A DNA stretch of 64,000 nt from Stenocarpella maydis. Its lineage: Eukaryota > Ascomycota > Sordariomycetes > Diaporthales > Diaporthaceae. The notes under the pieces were generated by a model. The model worked only from the letters and a program-made list of their open reading frames with translations. It had not been told where the DNA came from and did not search any database. Position numbers and translations under genes: made by a program. Where the stretch lies: NCBI GenBank assembly GCA_002270565.1, contig NQMI01000004.1:434001-498000 (forward strand), in the 5' to 3' direction. This document shows, piece by piece, positions 12,546 to 23,100 of this stretch (positions are counted from its first letter, which is position 1; each line of letters opens with the position of its first letter).

Positions 12546-12646
12546 AACCCCTATGCATTCAAATACGTGATAGCCGACCCACACTAATCAGTGTCGGTCG
12601 GCTATCACGTATTCAAATATACAGGGGTTGGTGATAGTCAATCAAT
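12529..12646. repeat. 118-bp near-perfect inverted repeat (hairpin)
   Basis: Outer arms 12529-12552 and 12623-12646 are exact 24-bp reverse complements (ATTGATTGACTATCACCAAC plus CCCT). Inner arms continue the pairing around TACGTGATAGCCGACC / GGTCGGCTATCACGTA with a small centre. A further copy of the GTTGGTGATAGTCAATCAAT arm sits at 12721-12740, beside a CACGTATTTGAATACGTG palindrome (12701-12718). Confidence 0.8.
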
Positions 12647-13400
12647 TACGTATTTGAAAACCTGATATCCGACCGACACTGGTTAGTGTCAATCGGCTGT
12701 CACGTATTTGAATACGTGGTGTTGGTGATAGTCAATCAATTTCCTGATCAGTTGCCGAACGGCTATTCCTGAATGGCTTCTGACAGCAAGGTTGAACAGG
12801 CAGACTTTTCCGATCCTGAGTAGGTCCGACTGCGCTAACCGATGCGGGACGACGATATTCCGTGTGCATTCACAATCTATCTTCAAAACGTATCCATCAT
12901 ATCATTCGGTATAGAGGCAGAGGGACACTTTCCTCTGTTGTCCTTTCGATACGCGCGTCCATCACGCCTTGAACTTTCTCAAGAAACGGTACTGACTGAT
13001 CGACTACGTGACTCGGTACACGACTTGTTGTTTGTTCTTGAGACAACGACGATATCTGCACATTCGTCAAAACACCACAACCTCCGACGATGGAGGAAAG
13101 CAGTCTGAAGCAGCTACAGACGAAAACGTTAAACGGGACCCCTTCGCTGGGCAAGTCTCGAAAACACCAAGAAAACGTCGACAACCCTTCCTGACAACGA
13201 TCACGACCTCCTCCCCCGCGACGGCAGCAGGCATCGGTCTGTATTAGCTACACCAGCTAGGCCCCGTTGGCCAACACCTCTCGTGGTCAAGACCTTCAAG
13301 AAGAAACCTCGCCAAAGCCCTCACGAGCCCACAACGTTTCCAAATCTCCTAGACACCAAGAAAAACATCGTCAGACCGACCGCCGACCTTCAAGAACCTT

Positions 13401-13445
13401 CTAGGCAGCCGTCTAGGCAGCCGTCTAGGCAGCCGTCTAGGTAGC
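13401..13445 (+). repeat. 12-bp tandem repeat, about 3.5 copies
   Basis: The unit TAGGCAGCCGTC is repeated three times without change, followed by a partial TAGGTAGC. It lies in the non-coding middle of the repeat island. Confidence 0.8.
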
Positions 13446-14251
13446 AACTCAACTGCTTCCGACCGTCAACTGCTTCAAACCTTGAAGAACCTTCTCAACA
13501 GCATCGCAGGCAGCAGCCTGATCACCTACTTCCGACCGACCGACTGTCGAGAATCCTTCTGGGAAGCAACTTCCTCTGGCGAAGCCCCTTCGCGATACCC
13601 TCAGATTCCCTCGCGACCGCCTGGAAAGCATCAGTCTGTAGTATCTACAGCAGCCCAACTGCCCGTCAGCCAACTCCTATCGCGACCTTCCTTCAAGAAG
13701 CCTTTCCCCTTGCGACTACCTGCCTAAGACACCCAATCGCTATGGGAAGTCAAAGTTGCACACACATGACGACTTTTCTTGCCAACGCCCAACTAGGACT
13801 TCACTTGGGCTGGTGTGACTCACACACCAAGCAACCGCCAAACTCGTCAACTTCGTCAACTTGCCAGACGACTTCTTCGTCGGCCAGTTCAATTTGCCCC
13901 GCCGACCACCTTCTTCGCCGACCCTCTCGTCAGCCCGTCAAGCCCTCTTGACGATTGCCTCGTCGCCCCACTCCCCCCTCCCTCGATACCGTCAATACCC
14001 GACCTTCTTGACAGCTTCTCAGCCAAGTCAGCCTTCTAGGTAACGACGACTTGCCTTCTGATAGCCATCAAAATATCCCTTCGACGTGTTGGCTGGATGA
14101 CTAATCGCGATGGGACGCCCTGATTGGATGGAGGACCTGGTACTGGCATAAGCACTTGAAGAGGAATAGTGGTCGATAGTGGTTTGCCTACGCCTAGAGT
14201 GCACTTGGTGGCCCGTGCGCCAGCCCCAGGCAACCAGCTAGAATCTTGAGC

Positions 14252-14312
14252 GCTGCTTCTTCGCTGCAACTCTCCCCTCAACACTATAGCCGACGAATCA
14301 ATTGACTATCAC
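14252..14312 (+). repeat. Direct repeat copy 2
   Basis: Second copy of the 12481-12545 repeat. The right side ends in CAATTGACTATCAC, a degenerate form of the hairpin arm. Confidence 0.65.
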
Positions 14313-14516
14313 TTACTACGTACACATACATATGTGATCCTCCCCTGGCCGACTGATAGTTGTCATTTTATTATAATATTTCTTAAAGATAAGTTAATTG
14401 TTAAACTTACAAGATAGTTGAATATTTATTATACTTTGTTTAATATTAAGGATTTTTTCTATAAAGTTATTGCTAATTAATGTTAAGTAATAATAAGGAA
14501 AGTTGATGGTAATAAT

Positions 14517-14558
14517 GTAGCCCGTTCAAGGGGGTGACCCGCCACCCGGGGGCCCACT
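14517..14558 (-). repeat. Right terminal inverted repeat
   Basis: Reverse complement partner of 11637-11678, with TA immediately outside at 14560-14561. Confidence 0.7.
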
Positions 14559-14559
14559 G

Positions 14560-14984
14560 TACCGAGGCACGCAACGCGGTACCTGCTGTACATATGTACC
14601 CCCAGCTGTTGGTTTAGTGTGGTGTACACTACCGATCTAGGTACTAGGTGGTTACACCAGTGTAGTTTCACAGGCTGACAGGTCCCAAGGGCGGGAAGTC
14701 GAGGCAGAAATCGTTGACGTGAGTGGGCCCGCCCCGGCCGTTTTCTGCACTCCAAGGCTCTGCCACCAAAACCTCCAACCTCGCCAGCTTCCGTCAACCT
14801 CTCTTTGTCCTTCCCTCATACATTCCATCCATCCTGCACCATCGCCAGAGCGCATGCTCACAACCCCTCATCCATATCAACACAACCGCAATCTCAACCT
14901 GCGATAGGCTGCAGGCAGCGCCGACACTCCGGATCTCATCACCTCATATGAGCCTCTGTGGTGTCGCCTCACTCCAAGCTATGA
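14560..14984. other. Promoter region of gid8
   Basis: Lies between the repeat island and the gid8 start. It includes C/T- and CA-rich leader-like sequence from about 14720 onward. No gene supported. Confidence 0.5.
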
Positions 14985-16318
14985 ATGTCTTCTAGTGGGC
15001 CTCCGACCATCCAGTTCCAGCCTCCCGGTTCAGATGACCTGGCCTTCTGGGAGAGGGTTGCTGCCGAGTTCCGAAACAGATTTGGCAACATGGTACGGTC
15101 CTGACCACTTGCGCAATCATGCTTTGAGCAGAATGCCATTGTTGACCTGATCGCCCCGCAGACGTCCACCGCGTCTACGGCCACGCCGTTTCGGCATGCC
15201 TTCGAGCAACGCGTCGTGGACATGTCCATGCCAAAGAGGTTGGTCTGCCTTTTTCGGTCCCCCAGACGCCTGTCTCTTTTCATGGCGCAAGCAGTTGAAT
15301 CACCCTGGGTCAAATGATGTTATACATATATCAATGGGAATCTCTCCTAGACAAGAATGCGGAAGAAGATATATCAAAAATTATTTCTGACAACACACCC
15401 ACCCCCCACCTCTTCAAAACCGCCGCCCCTCCCCATACCACTGAGAATGGCGCTGACCGGGACGGATAGTGATATCAATGCATTGATACTAGACTACCTT
15501 ACAATGGAGGGTTACCCTCAGGCAGCTGCCAACTTTTCCAAGGAGGCAAATCTGCAGCCCATGCAAGAGGACCCTGCCATCAGAGCCCGCCAGGAGATAA
15601 GGAATTTGATTCACCAAGGTCACATCCAGGACGCCATCGAGGCTCTCAATGAGCTAGACCCAGAGGTATGTTACTTGTCTCTACTCTTCCACGTTTCACC
15701 AAACCAAACACTATGATTAGAACACGAGTTTTACATGCACCACGCATATGACCTTTGGGTCGTTGATGATAAACAACCACTTTTTCAATGAGCACTTCCT
15801 CCACTCCCCGCCAATGTCCAGTGCACGCCTCCTGCGAGACCGTCACTGACCTGTCTCAGATCCTGGACCAAGATGCCCACCTGCATTTTGCGCTGCTCAG
15901 GCTCCAGCTTGTAGAGCTCATCCGCAGCAGTAGCGACGGTGAAAAAAACGTGATGACTGCTATTCAGTTTGCCCGAGATCAGCTTGGTCCACGAGCATCG
16001 CGACAACCTGCTTTCTTGAAGCCACTTGAGAATACCATGGCCATCTTGCTCTACCCCCGAGACAGCTTGAAGCCCGAGCAGGCGGCCATCATGCATCCCA
16101 ATCTGCGGAGGGAGGTCTCTGATATGGTTAACAAGGCCATCCTGCACCGCCAGACACAGCGGCGCGAGGCTGCGATTCGTCACCTAGTGAAAATCCGTGC
16201 CTGGGCCGAAGAGTCGGCACGGGGCTCGAGAAAGGACCTACCCGACCGGATAGAGCTCGGCCTGAACGGCGAGGATAGCTCTCAGGAGAACGGATCTGAG
16301 CCTATGGTTACGAACTAG
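14985..16318 (+). CDS. gid8: GID/CTLH ubiquitin ligase subunit 8 (LisH-CTLH)
   Basis: Scaffold subunit of the GID/CTLH E3 ubiquitin ligase, which in yeast degrades gluconeogenic enzymes such as fructose-1,6-bisphosphatase when glucose returns. Model: join(14985..15092,15162..15238,15470..15665,15860..16318), 279 residues, phases consistent throughout. The LisH motif (NALILDYLTMEGYPQAAANF) starts near residue 65, then a CTLH stretch (LIHQGHIQDAIEALNELDPE), then the CRA-type helical part (HLHFALLRLQLVELIR) and an Arg-rich end (HRQTQRREAAIRHLVKIRAW). The 231-nt intron 15239-15469 uses donor GTTGGT and a GCTGAC branch; it yields MPKSDINALILDY, the conserved join. A downstream in-frame ATG at 15447 would drop the N-terminal 60 residues and is less likely. 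Confidence 0.85.
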
Positions 16319-16862
16319 GAAGAAGATGCGCTCGACGTATTCTACCTTTGAGCACTTACCCTTTGCTTGATATGGACTAGTAGGAACAAAGGTTTGGCGT
16401 TACTTTCCCTTTGATTAATCAGGGTCTTGGTAGGTAGGGAAGCGAGCAGGGTCAAGCCCTCGGCGTTGTGGACGATCAAGTCTGGCGGAGTGGGCTCTGA
16501 CCAGCGGTATTACTGTATGATTATGGACGCCTGAACTAGAACATCAGGCCTATACTCGGGATTTACTCGGCGTCGGGATGCCGAGGACTGGAAATGAATT
16601 TGGTCACTGACAAGCAAAGTTCAATACATACGAATGCTCAGAGACACTGGCTTGCATGTTGCAAATTCTCGTAGCACCGAGCGTATTTTGTGCCTGTCGT
16701 AGACGGGTCGTGCATATAAACCCGGTCATAACTCGTTGGTCGATCTCTGGCATCTTTTAGTGGCTGATCATTTGGAAATCCCATTGCTCGGCGGGCATCA
16801 TCATCTATCGGATATGTACAATTCCCCCGCCCGGTCCAGACCCCTGCCGCATTTCCGCCACC
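16319..16862. other. Convergent 3' intergenic region
   Basis: Space between the 3' ends of gid8 (+) and the complex I subunit gene (-). No coding or repeat signal seen. Confidence 0.55.
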
Positions 16863-17620
16863 TCACTTGGTCCTGATGTGCTTCAGCTTGCCCGGCGAGT
16901 AAAGGAAATTGTTGGCGTAGGCCTTGGGCGTGAACTTCCTCTCGTTGGGCTCCTGGACAAAGTACTCGTAGCCCTGCTTCTCGGCGAAGTGCACCGCATC
17001 CTCCTTGCTCTTGAAGTTGAGGTGGGCGCCCTGCATGTAGTCGGCCGAGGATTGCCAGCCCATCAGCGGGTTCTCCCACCTGTGGCCCTTTGGCAGCACG
17101 TCCCAGTCCATCCGCCACTTCTTGGTCTGCCAGTCGCCCGACTGTGTGGCCGGCTTGGCCTGCTTGTAGATACGCACGGTGCGGGCCTGCAGCTCCATCG
17201 GGGCGCCAGAGGTGATGGCCGCGGGCAGGACATCACTCTCCTCAGAGCCGTTGAGGACGCGCTTGGGGACGGGGGTGAAGGTGCTGTATTGTTTTGTGCG
17301 CGGAGCGTCAGCTGGGCCGGTCTCGTTTTCTCGCACGCAGGGGGGTGAGTGATCCCCCGGCTGGCTACAGAGTAAGCCGTGGCCTGTTGGGGCAGGGGGC
17401 AAACGCACGATGTGGCATTATCGATGGCAGCGGTGTAGTCGGGCTGGTTGTGGCGGCCTCCCTGCGACGGCGCCGGAGGGGCGGGCTCGGAGACTGGCGC
17501 TCTGGCCTTGACGATGGAGGCGGACTGCTGGGTGCTCTCGAAGCGCCGGGCGGCGAGCTGTGGGGTCTGGGAGATGGCCCGCAGCATGCGGGCTGCCTGT
17601 GGTGTACGCAGTGAAGCCAT
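16863..17620 (-). CDS. nuo-21: NADH dehydrogenase (complex I) 21 kDa subunit, NDUFS4 type
   Basis: Accessory subunit of mitochondrial respiratory complex I, located at the matrix arm near the NADH-oxidising module. Model: complement(join(16863..17283,17409..17620)), 210 residues. The intron begins GTGCGT and ends after a GCTGAC branch; splicing gives NATSTFTPVPKRV. Residues 1-30 are rich in Arg, Ser and Ala (MASLRTPQAARMLRAISQ), a mitochondrial presequence. The body carries the family signature ARTVRIYKQAKPATQSG, then WRMDWDVLPKGHRWENPLMG and the C-terminal FLYSPGKLKHIRTK. Upstream methionines in the same frame fall in the leader and lack presequence character. It is transcribed divergently from the ATP synthase f subunit gene. 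Confidence 0.93.
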
Positions 17621-17963
17621 CGTGGGGGTGGATTGGGTGGATTGCACGTCGCCGGGTCGGTCCTGTCGACGTCGAGCGAGATGCCGAGCTGGTGGCGCTG
17701 CTATGGCAGCCGTCGAGCTTCGCCTGGGAGCGAGGGCGTGGACGCTGGATGAGCTAAGCCGGATTGGCGGGCTGTGATTGGGCAAAAATCAACGCAGCCC
17801 TGGTCTGCAGCCCTCTCTCCGGCTTCAACCGTCCGACGCTGAACGTCAACCCGCATCTCGCAAGAACAACGTCAATTGAAGCGACCAGGCCAGCGCGCAA
17901 TTGACCCGCCGACAACCTCTCCTCTCCTCGGATTAAAAGGTTGACCCGAAAACCACAGTCATC
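17621..17963. promoter_or_regulatory. Shared divergent promoter of nuo-21 and atp17
   Basis: A 343-bp interval separates the start codons of two OXPHOS genes transcribed in opposite directions. Two ATTGG motifs (CCAAT on the minus strand) lie at 17763-17767 and 17777-17781, 14 bp apart. CCAAT is the binding site of the HAP/CBC complex, a known activator of fungal respiratory genes. Binding here is inferred. Confidence 0.55.
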
Positions 17964-18722
17964 ATGAGCTTCGTTACACGCCGGGCGCTCTCGACGCTCA
18001 TCCCCCCAAAGGTAAAACGGGTCGGCACGATTTCGTGTGGCGAAGGAGCATGCTAACGCTGCGGTCTACAGGTTGCTTCACCCAAGGTACGGCTGCAAAA
18101 CTAGGTCACCCTACGGCTCTTTTGATGCAATCGGTGAATGCGAGGCAAGGAGTTCGAAGCTAGCGGGGCGGGTGGAGGCTTCGGCGCAAGGCCGACGACG
18201 CCGGGCACCACCTTGCAGCTGGTTGTATCCTACACGGGTGCATTGGGCTCGGTTGGACGGTTGAAGACAGCCCTTTACAACTGCACCGGAAGAGATGAGA
18301 CTGGGACTCTGAAGCTGATTTGGGCTTTCTACATAGGCTATCGGGGCCAACCCCAACGCCATTGCGATGAAGCGCGTCGTCAACTTCTACGAGAAGCTGC
18401 CCCAGGGACCTGCCCCAGAGGTCAAGCCCACTGGAATCCTCGGTCGTTACCAGGCCAAGCACTTTGGCAAGAACCCATCTGCCAAGCGTAAGTACCACGG
18501 GGTGGGGATATGATCTCTGGAGGGGCATTTTGGAGATCGCGATGACTGACAAGGCATTGGCATACAGCTATCATCCACGCTCTGGTCTTCCTCGTCGCTG
18601 TTGGATACGCTCAGAACTACTACTTCCACCTGCGTAAGTTGCACTTTCGGAGGCACAGGGCGGTGGTATCAATATGACTAACATGCGACGCTCCAGGTCA
18701 CCACAAGAACAACGCTCACTAA
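17964..18722 (+). CDS. atp17: Mitochondrial ATP synthase subunit f
   Basis: Small subunit of the membrane Fo part of F1Fo-ATP synthase in the inner mitochondrial membrane. Model: join(17964..18011,18072..18086,18337..18487,18568..18633,18697..18722), 101 residues, the same size as yeast Atp17. Five exons for so short a protein include a 15-nt microexon encoding VASPK. The product reads MSFVTRRALSTLIPPK, VASPK, then AIGANPNAIAMKRVVNFYEK and GILGRYQAKHFGKNPSAKP. A single membrane helix (IIHALVFLVAVGYAQNYYFHL) and RHHKNNAH complete it. All junctions are GT-AG and in phase. Confidence 0.92.
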
Positions 18723-20114
18723 GCCGGCCGAACACTGTGCCGAGGGATTTAGGAAGCGCGCCCGGAATTTGATGTGTAGATATCAGAATTAGACGAAGTG
18801 AGGGCGAGGCACCAGGCAATAAATTTCCTTGGGTGATCCAGTCTCCTTGAGATCCAGGCTCTTGTCAGTGATGAAGAGAAGCTCTGCACGTTCCTTCCGT
18901 CGCCCATTGTCAACTCTTCATAGGGCCATTGTTCTAATCGCATCTGGCCGTCTGTAAGCAGCGTTTCCGCAGCCACGTATATCACGGCAAATGACCCCAG
19001 CGACTGGTTAGGAAGGGAGGGGGCCGTGGGTGGCCTTGCCGTTACCAAGAATGGTTTCATCCGAGCTTGTGCAGTCCCTTGGTAGGTGCTTCTGCTTCAG
19101 TAATCACTCTGAGATTTGGAATTGCATTGGTTGTAATTATGGAAGCCAGTGACGGAGCCCATGGCCGCCGCCTGCGCAACTGAAGCTACGATATGCCAAC
19201 AGATATCTACATGGTGGGTGGAGTAGCTGTCACACCATCTCTCCGCTTGATCACCAGGCTGAGTGAGCTTGTGATCATCAGCAAGACACAACCCTGTGCC
19301 CAATAGGGGACTAGTATTGTTTCTGGGGGTATTATAATCGTGAAACACAGCGCTCCTGCATCGCCTGCCCGATATAGTACGAGTTCAGAAGTAAAAGTAG
19401 GACCGAGTGAATACGCATGCCATCGAGGATGAGATACATTGCGCTGGGAATCGGATATTATTACTCGACAACCCCACGCCCAATAGCTGTGGGCCCCACA
19501 GCACACGAGGCAGAGGCACATGGGCAAATGGTAGTGTATCTACAAGTAAAGGGGGGGGGGTACGAGTATAGAGAGAGACATCGCAGAGTTGCGGGGCCAA
19601 ATCCAGCTTAGCGCACTTGGATCAGCTTAGCTTCCTTCCTCCAGCAGAAGTAGCCAGCCGCAAAAGCCAACGACACCCTCGTCTTTGCCGACGACCCTTT
19701 TTCTTTTCCTCCCGGGGAAAAGAAGTCACAGCACCTCTCTTGTGCGTTTTTTTTCCTGCACTCTCGTTGAGAGCAGAGCCTGTCCGCTCACATTTTCTGA
19801 CCCCGTTGGCGTTTGAGGCCGCGCCCTTCTTTGTGGGCTCCTCGTCTGCGTCACCCGAACTCGACTCCCTACGGAGTACGGAGTACTGGCCGTCCGACCG
19901 ACCGACCGACTGACTAGTCTAGTCTGCTCAGCCTGCCTGCACACACCCTCGTCGTCACTCCGACTCCAGTCGTCAGCCTCCACCCGACCGCGTCTGCTAC
20001 CCCGACCCCTCGAGCCCAGCTTTTGCGACAACCACCCTATCACCCTCCCCAAGTGACTCGACGCTGCTGGCGCCTCTGTCCCTTTCAGGAATTGAATACG
20101 TCCCTACTTGTCGG
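18723..20114. other. 1.4 kb intergenic region
   Basis: No supported gene. The last 400 bp before 20115 are pyrimidine-rich with short repeats (CGACCGACCGACCGACTGAC at 19896-19915; TACGGAGTACGGAGTAC near 19870), consistent with the promoter and long leader of the downstream gene. A run of nine or so G lies at about 19550-19560. Confidence 0.5.
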
Positions 20115-23100
20115 ATGATGGCGGCAGAACCCACGCCAAACCAGTCCGTCGAAGCTACTGCGACTCCTGCTGCTCAGCCTGTAAGTGCTTGCTCCCTCCC
20201 TCTCTCTCTTTTTTTCTTCTTCTTGCAGGCCCCCTGCCGCGTCGCAAGGACGTACCGGGTACCCTGTTTGCTCCTGCAGACTCGCTGACTCCCAACGAGT
20301 CACAGCTAGAAGATGCCAGTCACGACGTTGACGCCGTCTCGCGAGACACCCGCCCCGCGACCGAGAACGATTTGAACGGCGAGTCGTCCACTAATGTTGT
20401 CGTGGACAAGCTGGTCAACGATATCGTCGATGAGGTGGTCAATTCGGCCGAGGTCAGCGTCAGCGGGGGTTCCGACACCGAAGCATCCAAGTCCAGGCAC
20501 GACGACAAGGGTCACGCCAGATCCTCGTCCGTCAAAAAGCCCGCATCCTTCAAGTCGGTCCCTATCAACAAGAGTTTTCAGGCCAAGCTCGCCTCCAGCA
20601 GTGCCGCGGCCAAGGCCCCGGAGAAGACGGCTTCGACTGCATCATCGGCCGCTGGCCCTCCAAGCACATCTTCTACGCCCAAGCCGAGATTGGTTGCCAA
20701 GACCACAGGAACTCTGCGCGACGCCTCCAAGTCATCGCTTGCCCAAAATGGCCGGCCCGCGCCCGATGGAAACGCTGTATGGAACAAGAATCGACGTAAG
20801 CTTGCCTCACTCCCTGCTAGCTCATCTGTGTCGAGTCCCTCAGGGCGCTAACATTCGTGACCCTGTAGCACCTCCAACTCCCGACCTTAAGAAGATGACG
20901 GATGAGGAGCTGTTGAAGCTTGGCATACATGTAGCTAACAGACTACAACCTGACATCGCAAAGGGCCAGGCCGCATGGGCTGACATTGACGAAAGCGACG
21001 ATGAGTGGGATGCACCAGAGACGATCACCTGGACTGATGGTACCAAAACCACGATTCCTCATGCTGACGAGCCCACCAGCGCACCTGAGCCAACTGCGCC
21101 CGTGCCCGCGCCCGTGCCTGCGCCTGCGCCCGCGCCCGCGCCCGCGCCTGCGCCTGCACCCGTGCTTGCGCCCGCGGCAAGGGAAAACAAGGCCTTGGAC
21201 AAGCCACGGTCGCCGGCTCCACCAGCAGGCTCCCCCTCCGTGAAGCCTAGCTTACCGTCGGGCAAGGGTTTGATTCTCAAAAGCGCTGCAGAGAAGCCTA
21301 CACTCGTTGCGAAACCTCCCGCGCCACCAACCCCGGTCAAGAGTCCGTGGGCTGCGCTGCCGCCTGTGCAGAAGGCATCTCCGATGGATGTGTCTGGTGA
21401 GCAGCCGCAGCGAGGCTTTCCACCACCTGGGTCAGCCTACGGCCTGAAGGGCGCGACGCCGCCTGCCGCAAGAGAGATCGCCGCCGATGACTTCAGCCGA
21501 TCGCCGCGACGGGATCACCGGGAACTCTACAACTCGCACTCCGGTCGGTACGAGCCTGTCGCTGACCGCCGGGGAATGCCTGCGAGGCCTGAATATCCGC
21601 CGCGGCAACCGGCCTTGCTCCAGAGGTCCCCTCACGGAGAGCCACAGGGCCCAGCAGAGCCCTCAGCTGCATTCCAGACATCCCATACTAGCGGCGGCTA
21701 CGGTAGAAGGCGAGGCTCTTCCAATGTCAGTGGCGGAAGTGGCAGCTTCCAGAGGTTGGGCAGGCCTTACGAGCAGGGGCTTCCACCTGCAGAACTGCTA
21801 GACCCTCGGCGAGGCTCTTTTACTGGGACCAACGATCATCCTACATCTCCGCGTAACTTTTCGCCTTCTAGTCACCATGGGGGCCCTCAACAGCCCGGTG
21901 CTTCACCTTGGCAGAACCGAGCGTCACCAGCAGTCTCGCACACCGGACCGCACGACCCGGGAAGCGGCGAAATGCAACCAGTTCCCCCAGCGGCACCTTT
22001 GGTTGACGATGTCGAGTTCCAGAAGAAACTGATGAGGGAGCGCCGCGAGGAAGCAATCAGGAGACGGCAGGAAGAAGAGGCTAGGGAGGAGGCTGCGAAG
22101 CAAGAGCGTCTGCGCAAAAAGTTAGAGGCATTGGGTCCAGCCCCAGAGCGAAAGAGTGAGAAGAAGGAAGCTCCTAAAGAGACAGCAGCAACCAGCCAAC
22201 CAAGCGAGGCCACACACCAAGCTCCATCGCCGCTAGAGTCGAAGGAAACCAAGCCAGCTGCAACCCAGCCAAACCAACTGGCTAAGACCAGCCAGGACTC
22301 ACTACCCAACGGTGTTATTCAAGACGGCCAGACTCAAACGAAGGCTGCGGCCGCTGCTGGGCAGCCACCACCGACAGAGAACAAGCATGCTCACCCCTGG
22401 AATCCTCGGGCACAATCCCAAAACCAGACTGATCGGCTCCCATGGACCCCAGGCAGTCAGACATCCAAGAATGTCTGGGGCCCTCCGACGAATGATCGCT
22501 CCCTTGGCAATGGAACTTTCACCACAGTGCCGACCCAGCCCTCGCAGCTGGCCCCGATGCGCAGCGGCCGTCCCGGACCTGGTCCGATTGCTCCACCTAG
22601 CTCGACATCGAAACCCTCTGGGCAGTCCTCACAGCCGGACCCGATTGGACCCCCACAGCGGGGCACCTCCAGGGGACAAGATCATGATGAAAATTCCCAG
22701 AGAAGGAATAGATGGACATCAGCTGTGTTGGCTTCGGACGAGGACAGTCGCCTGCAACGCCAGAAGCAACAGCGTGACCTGGAGCAGGACATGAAGGCTC
22801 GAGGATTGGACTACTCGGATCTGGTTGCGCCCATCAACGAGGCGTGGACCGCAACCAAAGAAGATGACCAGGGACAGCGAGTACGTGACTCTATGCAATG
22901 GGTTTTACGCGGCAACAATGCACAGAACGTCCCGTCTCGCACCGCTGGTGCTGGTGACCTGAACCATCAAGAGTCTGCGACGCGTTTCGTGCCCCCGCCT
23001 GTCAGCCAAAACGGCTCCACGGCTTCTGGTTCCCAGCGGTCGAGGTTCTTCCCACCCAGCCGGGATGCGAACCAGGTAGCACCGCTCGCCCCGGAGACTC

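Larger units (their letters stand above)
11636..14559. mobile_element. 2.9 kb TIR-bounded element, no intact transposase
   Basis: The two ends are inverted copies of about 42 bp: the left starts at 11637 with AGTGGGCCCCCGGGTGGC, and the right, read in reverse complement from 14558, starts with the same 18 bases and continues alike (CCCCCT/TGAAC). Both ends abut a TA dinucleotide (11634-11635 and 14560-14561), the target site of Tc1/mariner-class elements. Inside are AT-rich blocks next to each end (about 11690-12080 and 14350-14515), hairpin repeats (12529-12742), a direct repeat (12481/14252) and GC-richer sequence (12740-14300) without a recognisable protein. Probably a non-autonomous or decayed element, possibly nested. 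Family membership is inferred only from the ends and TA. Confidence 0.6.

Noticed and set aside
12740..14040. Several 60-90 codon frames inside the repeat island
   Set aside because: Frames overlap one another and contain repeats and Pro/Arg/Ser shadows; no start context, splice pattern or family-like segment.
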